Shown: piece after piece, positions 57,062 to 64,000 of the stretch | Numbering within the stretch: position 1 is the stretch's first letter | How the letters are laid out: every line of letters begins with the position of its first letter | Source of the DNA: Buttiauxella noackiae ATCC 51607 | GTDB lineage: Bacteria; Pseudomonadota; Gammaproteobacteria; Enterobacterales; Enterobacteriaceae | NCBI RefSeq assembly: GCF_001654865.1 | Contig: NZ_LXEO01000017.1 | Location: 248,001-312,000, forward strand | Reading direction: 5' to 3' | DNA length: 64,000 nt | Program-made: the position numbers and the translations under genes | The notes under the pieces: generated by a model | The model's database searches: none | What the model saw: the letters and a program-made list of their open reading frames with translations, nothing else | Told to the model about the DNA's origin: nothing

Positions 57062-57380
57062 AAGTAGACTCGTTATTCATTGAATTATCGTTTCTGAATT
57101 TTTCTTTCCCGACCTAATTATATCATAGATGTAAAAAATGCGAGCAACTTGTTAGAAAATGTAAAGTTAGATGTTAGACTCCCGAATTGACTTAAGTACT
57201 ATCCGCGGATGACATAGATATTTGTTTTAATAGCATTTATTGGGGAGCATAGAAGTATATATTACGATTTAGGCTATTTTTCACAGATGAGAATCAATTG
57301 TGGTTATAAGCATTTTGCAGCAGCCAGACAGCACACTGAATGCTGCCTGGTTATTAAAAGAAAAATTTTGCGGTGTGCAA
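57062..57380. other. Promoter region of the exopolysaccharide operon
   Basis: A 319-bp AT-rich region between yecA and the initiating-transferase gene, both on the minus strand. It contains a hairpin at 57324-57350 (CCAGACAGCA / TGCTGCCTGG) after yecA and a short ATCCGCGGAT palindrome near 57202-57211. I found no JUMPstart/ops element and no clear RcsAB box. Confidence 0.6.
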
Positions 57381-57965
57381 TTAATGTAAAACTTCCGACT
57401 CAGCCTCACGCTTTTCTTGCCAGTAACGATACAGTTGTAACGCAGCAGGACCAATTGCGGCCTGGCTGGCTTCATATTCTTGCTCAGTCATTTGCTCAAG
57501 CTTTGCAATGTGCGCTTCATCACCATGTAGTGCTATCGTTTCCAGCACAGTTTCCAGTTGTTCTGGCAATGCTTCCCAATTACTCAGTTCTACACCACGC
57601 ATATAGCCAAAACACCACTCTTCTACAATGGTGTATTCCTTACCATCAATTTCACGTAAACCAAATAGCGGCTCGAACTGATCCGGAGCATGACACAGGC
57701 GCTCCGCAATATCGTTCATATGTTGGCATGCGAGATTGTTAAAGTGTTGCTGCTCCTTTTCACTTTCCCAATGAGGCAGTTGTGATTCACCGCCCCAAAG
57801 TGCAGTTTGCCACTGCGAGAGTTGAATCGTTCCATGGGCAGAAAGAATAGCAGTGAGCATTCCATCCAACTCGGACACATCCAGCACGGAATCATCGTTA
57901 CCGTACTGAGTGAGTGTATCATCCAGCCATTCCAATTCTTCTTCGTTTAGTGGCCCTTGATTCAT
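57381..57965 (-). CDS. yecA: YecA/UPF0149 protein lacking the SEC-C tail
   Basis: UPF0149 (YgfB-like) domain protein. ATG 57965 behind GGGAG gives 194 aa: MNQGPLNEEELEWLDD, LDVSELDGMLTAILS, ALWGGESQLPHWESEKE, FEPLFGLREIDGKEYTIVEEWCFGYMRG, then ...YRYWQEKREAESEVLH. E. coli YecA (221 aa) continues with a SecA-like zinc motif (CPCGSGKKFKQCC). That tail is absent here. Function is unknown. It is a backbone gene next to the leuZ tRNA in E. coli. Confidence 0.92.
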   Translation of the reverse strand: MNQGPLNEEELEWLDDTLTQYGNDDSVLDVSELDGMLTAILSAHGTIQLSQWQTALWGGESQLPHWESEKEQQHFNNLACQHMNDIAERLCHAPDQFEPLFGLREIDGKEYTIVEEWCFGYMRGVELSNWEALPEQLETVLETIALHGDEAHIAKLEQMTEQEYEASQAAIGPAALQLYRYWQEKREAESEVLH

Positions 57966-58132
57966 ACTGCGTTCTCCCGAAGTTGTGCGATTTTTAAGCC
58001 AATGTTGATACAAAGACCCATGCGATTGATTTCAGCGCGTAGTATGCCGTGATATTCATCCAGGAATGAAAGATTTGTCAGCGTGGGTTCATAAAAACCT
58101 TTCATCCAGAGAACAAAACCACCAAAAGGCAT
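57962..58132 (-). pseudogene. Coupled short ORF upstream of yecA, likely gene remnant
   Basis: A 56-codon ORF (MPFGGFVLWMKGFYEP to GLKIAQLRENAV) ends in TGA overlapping the yecA ATG as ATGA. The reading frame is open ~27 bp further upstream (FDNQINDEHFRQ) without a start codon. The amino-acid composition looks protein-like, but I recognise no family and see no Shine-Dalgarno before the ATG. It may be the 3' end of a broken gene once co-translated with yecA, or a leader peptide. Confidence 0.4.
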
Positions 58133-58815
58133 CTGACGAAAATGCTCATCATTGATTTGATTATCAAATTACCATGATGCTCAAGGTGGCATTTGTCGCC
58201 CACCTCCGCTGAATTGTGCTGGACTGGATAGTCATTGAGAACTGTGAGCACAGCGAAGGCACCATTTTTCTACTGCCTTCATACTTTTAGCTAGCCTTCG
58301 CGATCACATAAATATCAGCAACGTAAATCGGACACTATGAGGACGTCATTAAAGAAATAAGCTTTGAGTATAAAACAGTTAAACCAGGAAAAATGATAAA
58401 GTCCTGGTAGATTCGGATCACTTATTGAATCTCCGTTTACACGTGCTTGTATCACTCAGGAATCCAAAGTTCCGAAACCATTAAATCACATAGATTTAAC
58501 AAATACATTTTTGATAGTTTTTGGCTATTATTTTTTTGATTGGTAGCCTTAAAAATCTATTAAACAATCTATTTATATTGATTCGTTGATCATTTTGAAC
58601 GATCATTTATGTAATACAGGAATGTCTCTTTCATCTGTTTTGGTGGCTGATTATGGTTGTTTTATCAATCCAATTCAGAACCAATGTTTTCACGGCTATC
58701 ACGCCTTACAGTAGCAGTAAAGAAATATTCTGAAATTTCGAGCATATTTAATGTGTAATTTTACACATTAAATATATCCATCTATAAAAACAAACATATT
58801 AAGCAGAGAAAAAGC
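58133..58815. other. Long intergenic region before the EAL gene
   Basis: About 680 mostly AT-rich bp without a convincing gene. Its most striking content is the 32-bp perfect inverted repeat at 58744-58775 just upstream of the EAL gene. Confidence 0.55.
58744..58775. promoter_or_regulatory. 32-bp perfect palindrome upstream of the EAL gene (probable operator)
   Basis: A 15-bp arm ATATTTAATGTGTAA, a TT spacer and the exact reverse complement TTACACATTAAATAT. It ends 40 bp before the EAL start codon, where a repressor or activator dimer would control transcription. No T-run follows, so it is not a terminator. Confidence 0.65.
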
Positions 58816-61041
58816 ATGATATTGGCAGAAGCCAAAGATGATATTTTACTAAAAAGAATGATGGGCCCTTTTTGCATCACCGTGGCATTTTTCTTCTTTC
58901 AGTTTCTGGCTGAGTCTCTTACCGCTCAGGAACATATAGCAGATGCAACAATCCGGTTTTATGACCTTACACTACCGCTGATTTCTGCTTTGCTGGTGTT
59001 ATACAGAAAGAAGGCGCTTCCTATCCTGGGAGTGTTTTTCCTTTACTCGATTTCCTGTCATCCGTTATCAGCAAAGCTAACTCTCACATCCCAGCTCATG
59101 GCTGCACTGATCAGTCAGTTACTCTATTACTGGAACACAGGAAAACGTGGCGCGGTCAGTTTTGGGCGAAGCCAGTTAACCCCGCGGCGTATTGGCTGGC
59201 TTGTCTGCTGTAACTCTCTTTTATATGTGATATTTCATCACTGGCTTCAGGCTAATTTTGATCCAGAATCAGCCACTGAAATTTTTACGGTACAGACACT
59301 GATTAATCTGCAGTGGATGATGAACTCGTGTATTACAGGTATTCCCTTTTGTTATCTTTTACTTCGGGTCTGCCATAAACCTGCATGGGGTCTTCAGTAC
59401 TTAAGGCACGTAAAGGCATCCGTAAAATCAGGACCATCCATTTTATATCAGGCAATTTGGTGGTTTTTACTGCTCATTATTATGTATTGTCTGATTTCAA
59501 ATAATATAAATACGTTGCTCTTTACAGATTATTCATTGCTGTGGTTATTACCGGTAATGTTATGGGGAACAGTACGTATTGGGCATGCGTTGGTGGCTCC
59601 TGTATGGGTAATTATACTTGCCTTGCTGGGGAATTATATTGATGGGTATATTTCAATAGCAAATACTCTTACAAATGCCAACCATCTGCATAGTCTAATT
59701 ATATCATCTACAACAATTTTTATTTTCTCGCTGACAATTGTTGCGACAGGAGTGATATCTGCACATAACCGAAAATATTCCCAACATGTCAGCAGACTAT
59801 ACCGCTCCGAGCCAAACACCGGGCTTCTGAATTTTCAGGCTCTGAGTATGGATATAGATAAGCACTCAGCTGAAGCATTATGCCTGATTCGTTGCCCCGA
59901 ACTAAATGAGCTGGAGCAGACTTATGGTGTTGAATTCCGTTTTGAATTCGTTAAAGCGTTAAGTTCGTACATAACAGGTTTACTACCATGCTGTGACCAG
60001 GTTTATTACAGCCCTGGCCACGGTATCATTCTCAGGCTGAACACTCTTCCGGACGTACCGGTATTTTACCGTTCACTGCGAGTTTTCCGTTTTCAGTGGA
60101 AAACATCTATCCTGGGGCTCAATTGCGGGGTCGCGTATACTAGTGATAAACGAATCATCCGCAACTTATCAGAAGCAATAAAACAGTTAAATATAAACAG
60201 TTATATCTCCTTACTGCATGGGAGGCCGTTGTCACTGAGCCCGACAGTTCCGGGAGATAACATTGTTGAATCAGGGGTGATACGCGATGTTCTGCAACAA
60301 GCTATCGATAGACAATCGTTGATGCTCATGGCGCAACCAATTGTCTCAACGGTGTTGTCTGCACAGCCCGTCATCTCTGTTCGGGGGAAAATTCACTACC
60401 ATGAGATCCTTATTCGTCTCAAAACAGCAGATGACAAATTAATTTTCCCTGATACATTCCTTCCCTTGGCCCGCAAAGGTGGCCTGCTGCCTGCACTGGA
60501 CATCACGGTAATTGAACAGACATTCCGTTTTATGCAGAGCCGGAAAACCTCAGACCCTGATTGCTATTTTTCAATCAACCTGACACCAGAGTCACTATAT
60601 CAAACTGACTTCCTGGATAATGTCTCTACATTATTCAAAAAGTACAGCATAGCTCCTCACCGTATTATTTTTGAAATTATTGAATCCGAGATTCTTGATA
60701 ACGATAATGCGTCAGACATCCTGAGGAGCCTACGTAATGCAGGCAGTAAAATTGCCATTGATGATTTTGGCACTGGTTCCTCCAGTTATGACAGATTGCG
60801 TATTCTGAATGCAGACATATTAAAAATTGATGGTTCTTTTATCAAAAATATTATTGATGATCCATTCAGCTACTGTGCCGTTAAATCATTTTGTGAAATG
60901 GCAAAATTGAAAAATATGGAAATTGTTGCGGAGTTTGTGGAAAACGAAGAAATAGCGCAATTGCTAACCGAGATGGGTATTGACTGGTTACAGGGCTACC
61001 ATATAGGGAAACCTATTCCGGTAGAACAAGCAGAGCTGTAG
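58816..61041 (+). CDS. Membrane-bound EAL-domain c-di-GMP phosphodiesterase
   Basis: A 741-residue protein. About eight hydrophobic helices (residues ~15-325) form an integral sensor region. A degenerate GGDEF-like domain follows (LYRSEPNTGLLNFQALSMDI; the GGDEF site is not conserved). The C-terminal EAL domain (residues ~480-735) keeps the catalytic set: YHEILIRLK (E in the EAL position), FSINLTPES, FEIIESE, AIDDFGTGSSSYD, DILKIDGSF, VAEFVENEE and LQGYHIGKP. It should hydrolyse c-di-GMP and favour motility. The Shine-Dalgarno is weak. It is an accessory gene between yecA and leuZ. Confidence 0.9.
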   Translation: MILAEAKDDILLKRMMGPFCITVAFFFFQFLAESLTAQEHIADATIRFYDLTLPLISALLVLYRKKALPILGVFFLYSISCHPLSAKLTLTSQLMAALISQLLYYWNTGKRGAVSFGRSQLTPRRIGWLVCCNSLLYVIFHHWLQANFDPESATEIFTVQTLINLQWMMNSCITGIPFCYLLLRVCHKPAWGLQYLRHVKASVKSGPSILYQAIWWFLLLIIMYCLISNNINTLLFTDYSLLWLLPVMLWGTVRIGHALVAPVWVIILALLGNYIDGYISIANTLTNANHLHSLIISSTTIFIFSLTIVATGVISAHNRKYSQHVSRLYRSEPNTGLLNFQALSMDIDKHSAEALCLIRCPELNELEQTYGVEFRFEFVKALSSYITGLLPCCDQVYYSPGHGIILRLNTLPDVPVFYRSLRVFRFQWKTSILGLNCGVAYTSDKRIIRNLSEAIKQLNINSYISLLHGRPLSLSPTVPGDNIVESGVIRDVLQQAIDRQSLMLMAQPIVSTVLSAQPVISVRGKIHYHEILIRLKTADDKLIFPDTFLPLARKGGLLPALDITVIEQTFRFMQSRKTSDPDCYFSINLTPESLYQTDFLDNVSTLFKKYSIAPHRIIFEIIESEILDNDNASDILRSLRNAGSKIAIDDFGTGSSSYDRLRILNADILKIDGSFIKNIIDDPFSYCAVKSFCEMAKLKNMEIVAEFVENEEIAQLLTEMGIDWLQGYHIGKPIPVEQAEL

Positions 61042-61088
61042 CTTTATATTAAATTAGTTATCGCGTTTTACTCAGAAACCGCTCAACG

Positions 61089-61123
61089 ACACGGCAGCCC
61101 AACAATCCTATAGGCTGCCGTGT
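61089..61123 (+). terminator. Terminator after the EAL gene
   Basis: Perfect 11-bp stem ACACGGCAGCC / GGCTGCCGTGT with a 13-nt loop, followed by TGCTTTG, about 48 bp after the stop codon. Confidence 0.65.
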
Positions 61124-61304
61124 TGCTTTGACGTAAAAAATCAAAGCGCGACATGATGAAATATAGCGTGGCGGGAAGAAGACAATCCTACAGCAACCAC
61201 ACAGCCCCTTCCCCACGCTTGACGCAACGTGGCTGATTTTACAATATCAGGCTGTAGTTTGCTGTTAATTGCAGCCTATGAACACAGGATATGAATTTCA
61301 GGCA

Positions 61305-61329
61305 TAAAAAAACCACCCGGAGGTGGTTT
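61305..61329 (-). terminator. Terminator of the tRNA (glyW-cysT-leuZ) operon
   Basis: On the minus strand AAACCACC-TCCG-GGTGGTTTTTTT, about 42 bp downstream of the tRNA-Leu CCA end. It marks the natural end of the tRNA transcript, now separated from the tRNA gene body by the island. Confidence 0.85.
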
Positions 61330-61370
61330 CACGACACTGCTTATTGCTTTGATTATTCTGATGTTTCCCA

Positions 61371-61427
61371 TGGTGCCCGGGGCGGGACTTGAACCCGCAC
61401 AGCGCGTACGCCGAGGGATTTTAAATT
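61371..61427 (-). pseudogene. leuZ: 3' fragment of tRNA-Leu(UAA) (leuZ), attachment site of an integrated island
   Basis: The minus strand carries the 3' half of leuZ from the anticodon loop (TTTAAAATCCCTCGGCG) through the variable arm, the T-loop GGTTCAAGTC and the terminal CCA. The D-arm and acceptor 5' half are missing; at ~61427 the sequence changes to unrelated DNA. In E. coli the leuZ 3' end faces yecA, exactly as here. An integrase-type insertion into the tRNA 3' end leaves such a fragment, with the intact tRNA expected beyond 64000. Confidence 0.9.
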
Positions 61428-61669
61428 CTACGTAGGTTCATGGTGTTAAATAGTTATTTATAGCAGGACTTAGCTGGTGTTGACTATCCCTCTTTGCTGT
61501 AGTTAACAGAAAATAGATAGTCATGGATAGCGTTGAGCACAGAAAAGGCACAGACGACTAAAATAATTTTGATGGCAGGATTCATTACGCTGTAATAAGC
61601 TTTTACCAATTGGCTAATGAGTGAATAAATTCGGCGTGATTTATTCGGACACTTGGACTAGGGGCGTTG

Positions 61670-63526
61670 ATGGCGCGTTTTACCTCTCCTGATAGATCTC
61701 AGTTGGATATGCTGCGTCAGCCACTTACCGACGGCGAGCGTATGGTCTTTAATTTCTTTGACCATCACCTACCGGAAGAATGGGAGATCTACATCCAGCC
61801 GCATCTTAATGGACTACGACCTGATTTTGTCTTGCTTAACCCAAAGGTTGGTATTGCAGTTTTTGAAGTTAAGGACTGGGATTTTAATGCCATGTCCTAC
61901 CGTATGGAACACAATACTAGCTCACTGCCAACGTTGATCGCCACAAAAGACGGCATGTCTTTTTCCTTACAACGCGACAATCCTATTGAGAAGGTTTACC
62001 AATACAAAGAAGAGTTATATAACCTTTATTGCCCTCGGTTGCAGCGAGGGGCAGGTTTTTCTGTCATCACCGCCGGGACGATTTTCCCCTTTGCCAATGA
62101 TAATTATGTCAAAAAACTGTTTGCTCCCAGCCTAAAATATCGCAAAATGTCTCAATATCCACAGTACAATCCAATTTCTGGAAAAAACGCTCTGCACAGC
62201 GGTGACCTATACGCCGTATTCCCTGAGGCTCGTCGCCTCTATTCAGGTCAAATGAGCGATTTGATGTACAAAGATCTTAGAAACTGGCTGATAGAACCTG
62301 ATTTCTCTGAAACACAACGAAAACCAATTATGTTGGACAAAGTTCAACGCAGCTTTGTCACTAGCCGAACTAAGTCAGGTTACCGACGAATCCGTGGTGC
62401 TGCAGGTTCGGGTAAATCATTGGTGCTGGCCGCTCGTGCAGCTGAACTACTTGGTCAAGGTAAACAAGTTCTGGTCGTCACCTTTAATATCACGCTCTTG
62501 CATTATTTAATGGATATAGCCGTTCGCTGGCCACAGGCAAAAGGTAAAACACGTTCTGATATCACATGGCTCAATTTTCATTATTGGTGTAAACGCATCT
62601 GCCTGGAACAAGGATATGCCGAAGAATACGATAATCTCTGGACAACACATTCAGTCCAACAGGTATTGAAATTTTATCTGCCAGCATTGGCGGAGAAAAT
62701 TATTGATGCGTCTGGTAATAATTTTCTATCACAATATGACGCAATTTTAGTTGATGAAGGACAGGACTTTTTACCTAATTGGTGGTCGGTATTACGCAAA
62801 GCGGGGAAGCCAGACTGCGAGATGCTATTGGTTGCCGATGCCACACAAGATATCTATGGCACGGCAAAATCATGGACCGATGAGGCAATGATTGGCGCAG
62901 GATTCAGCGGTAGTTGGGCTGAACTTGATGTAAGTTATCGTTTACCCCAATTAGCTATGGAAAAAGCAGCTGATTTTGCACGTCAATTTTTGCCCCCAGA
63001 AATGGTTAACCTGCCTAAAAGCGATCAGATCGATATGGGGCTTGAACCTTGCGGACTTAGGTGGGTGCACGTTGTTAATGGTGATGTAACGGATATTTGC
63101 TGCGAGGAATTACTACGGTTATCAACATCCGCCTCGTCGGAGACTCTCGCCATTGCCGATCTGACTTTTTTGTGCAACTCCCGTAAATTTGGCCTCGAAG
63201 TCGTAAAAAAACTTGGTTATAGAGGTATTCGCGCTGTCCATACATTTGATGCTGATGAAAAGGAGTCTCGTCGGCAAAAGATCGGCTTTTATATGGGAGA
63301 TGCGCGAATAAAAGCAACGACACTCCACAGTTTTAAGGGGTGGGAGTCCAGGTCTCTGGTGCTATTTATTGAAAACGGTGAAGCTAACCATAAAACCTTG
63401 GCCTTATTGTACACGGGGCTAACAAGGCTCAAGCGTCATCCTGATGGCAGTAGCTTAACCGTTGTATCTCAATCATCGGCATTGTGTGAGTATGGTAAAA
63501 GTTGGCCTTCTTTTGAATATCTATAA
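61670..63526 (+). CDS. NERD nuclease-domain/SF1 helicase fusion protein (putative defence protein)
   Basis: A 618-residue protein combining a nuclease-related domain and a UvrD-like superfamily 1 helicase. The NERD part has Asp52 in LRPDFVLL and the EVK (Glu66, Lys68) in VGIAVFEVKDW, the PD-(D/E)XK active-site set. The helicase has Walker A GAAGSGKSL near residue 246, VDEGQDF near 361, SYRLPQLA, and the C-terminal TLHSFKGWESRSLVLF and LYTGLTRLKR (arginine finger). ATG 61670 has AGGGG upstream. It is the first cargo of a tRNA-integrated island, a typical place for antiphage genes. Confidence 0.85.
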   Translation: MARFTSPDRSQLDMLRQPLTDGERMVFNFFDHHLPEEWEIYIQPHLNGLRPDFVLLNPKVGIAVFEVKDWDFNAMSYRMEHNTSSLPTLIATKDGMSFSLQRDNPIEKVYQYKEELYNLYCPRLQRGAGFSVITAGTIFPFANDNYVKKLFAPSLKYRKMSQYPQYNPISGKNALHSGDLYAVFPEARRLYSGQMSDLMYKDLRNWLIEPDFSETQRKPIMLDKVQRSFVTSRTKSGYRRIRGAAGSGKSLVLAARAAELLGQGKQVLVVTFNITLLHYLMDIAVRWPQAKGKTRSDITWLNFHYWCKRICLEQGYAEEYDNLWTTHSVQQVLKFYLPALAEKIIDASGNNFLSQYDAILVDEGQDFLPNWWSVLRKAGKPDCEMLLVADATQDIYGTAKSWTDEAMIGAGFSGSWAELDVSYRLPQLAMEKAADFARQFLPPEMVNLPKSDQIDMGLEPCGLRWVHVVNGDVTDICCEELLRLSTSASSETLAIADLTFLCNSRKFGLEVVKKLGYRGIRAVHTFDADEKESRRQKIGFYMGDARIKATTLHSFKGWESRSLVLFIENGEANHKTLALLYTGLTRLKRHPDGSSLTVVSQSSALCEYGKSWPSFEYL

Positions 63527-63863
63527 AATAAGCGAGGATCACCCGTCCTCCTCTTGCAGTACTGATTCAAAATCTGTACCTGACAAACCAGAGACAGCAC
63601 TAAGCATGCCCCTGACCAAAGCCTCTAGGTCTACTAAGACGCTCGTCTATCGAGTGCTAACAGAAAAGATTTACTGCACATATACATAAATCATGCCTAC
63701 TCAAGTCCCCTTGCAGAGTACTCCAAAAGTTGACAGCTACAGAAATCCCTCAGCATAGATACTTCTGCCGAGTCATTTGCTTATGTAAGTATCCCACCAA
63801 AACGCACCCATTCATTTTTAGAGATCTTCCGACATACTGATTTTGTCACCTGAGGAGATCGCT
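63527..63863. other. Intergenic region before the transposase gene
   Basis: A 337-bp spacer between the NERD-helicase gene and the transposase start. It must contain the left end of the insertion sequence, but I could not define its terminal inverted repeat. No gene is seen. Confidence 0.5.
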
Positions 63864-64000
63864 ATGCGTAAGATCCGATTCATCGGGCACCGGATCATTG
63901 CCGTTCTGAAAACTGTAGAAGCTGGTCGAACCGTCAAAGATGTGTGTCGTGAGGCTGCTATTTCTGAAGCCAGCTATTACATCCATTGCCTAGCAAACCT
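63864..64000 (+). CDS. IS3-family transposase OrfA, N-terminal part (runs off window end)
   Basis: Starts at ATG 63864 behind GAGGAG. The visible 45 codons (MRKIRFIGHRIIAVLKTVEA, GRTVKDVCREAAISEASYY) match the helix-turn-helix of IS3/IS407-type OrfA proteins, which normally read ...FTEEQIIxxLKExEAG...VxxVCRexGISeaTyY. Some consensus residues are changed, so the copy may be diverged or decayed. OrfB with the DDE site would lie beyond the window. Confidence 0.82.
   Translation, partial: MRKIRFIGHRIIAVLKTVEAGRTVKDVCREAAISEASYYIHCLAN

Larger units (their letters stand above)
61042..61669. other. Region between the EAL gene and the island's first gene
   Basis: Contains the EAL-gene hairpin, the terminator of the tRNA operon, the tRNA-Leu 3' fragment and about 240 bp of island left end. 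No protein gene is seen. Confidence 0.8.
61371..64000. mobile_element. Left part of a genomic island integrated at tRNA-Leu(UAA)
   Basis: Begins at the leuZ 3' fragment and continues past the window end. The visible cargo is a NERD-helicase gene and the start of an IS3-type transposase. No integrase is visible; it would lie at the other end next to the intact tRNA. Confidence 0.8.

Noticed and set aside
57062-57380. JUMPstart/ops element or RcsAB box upstream of the exopolysaccharide operon
   Set aside because: No GGCGGTAG core and no convincing TAAGAATATTCCTA-like sequence in this region.

Overview
The window is a chromosomal segment of an enteric gamma-proteobacterium (Enterobacteriaceae). 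Gene order follows the E. coli backbone motB-motA-flhC-flhD-uspC-otsA-otsB-araH-araG-araF-ftnB-yecJ-azuC-yecR-ftnA-yecA-leuZ almost completely, and many products match the E. coli proteins along their full length. I cannot fix the genus from sequence alone; a Buttiauxella/Kluyvera/Lelliottia-like enteric would fit.

Accessory blocks are interleaved between these backbone genes. (1) 6.0-7.3 kb: an SdaC/TdcC-type amino-acid symporter between araH and otsB. (2) 11.5-17.6 kb: an operon of a DUF2264 (GH154-type) protein, a LacY-like symporter, a GH88 unsaturated glucuronyl hydrolase and a DJ-1/PfpI protein, with a divergent AraC-family regulator. (3) 18.5-29.4 kb: a CUT1 ABC importer plus a cytoplasmic PF05426 lyase, divergent from an exported PF05426 lyase, a heparinase II/III-type lyase and a DcuB-like carrier. 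(4) 29.8-35.9 kb: a sugar O-acetyltransferase and a five-gene peptide-type ABC importer. (5) 36.4-40.1 kb: an MFS exporter, a small secreted orphan, an RpiB/DhuI-type uronate isomerase and a chemoreceptor with almost no periplasmic domain. (6) 41.8-57.1 kb: an exopolysaccharide locus of the Wzx/Wzy type (initiating transferase, outer-membrane barrel, short OPX lipoprotein, pseudokinase-type co-polymerase, flippase, polymerase, three glycosyltransferases, a DUF4832 protein, galE and a GINT1-like propeller protein). It occupies the position of yecH-tyrP. (7) 58.8-61.0 kb: a membrane EAL phosphodiesterase. (8) From 61.4 kb: the edge of an island inserted in tRNA-Leu(UAA), carrying a NERD-helicase gene and the start of an IS3-type transposase.

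The most interesting signal is that blocks 2, 3 and part of 5 look like one dispersed system for a uronate-rich polysaccharide or oligosaccharide. It has an exported lyase, an ABC importer and a proton symporter. Cytoplasmic lyases and glycosidases would make unsaturated uronate, and a DhuI-like isomerase would process it. Each of the three loci carries a KdgR-like operator, and at two of them a CRP site lies immediately beside it. KdgR senses 2-keto-3-deoxygluconate, a metabolite of exactly this kind of pathway. The substrate is not visible from sequence.

Motility and signalling genes recur: flhDC with conserved CRP and RcsAB sites, motAB, yecR and a chemoreceptor with good sigma-28 promoters, and a c-di-GMP phosphodiesterase. 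Together with the exopolysaccharide locus this suggests a region concerned with surface lifestyle and plant- or biofilm-polymer use.
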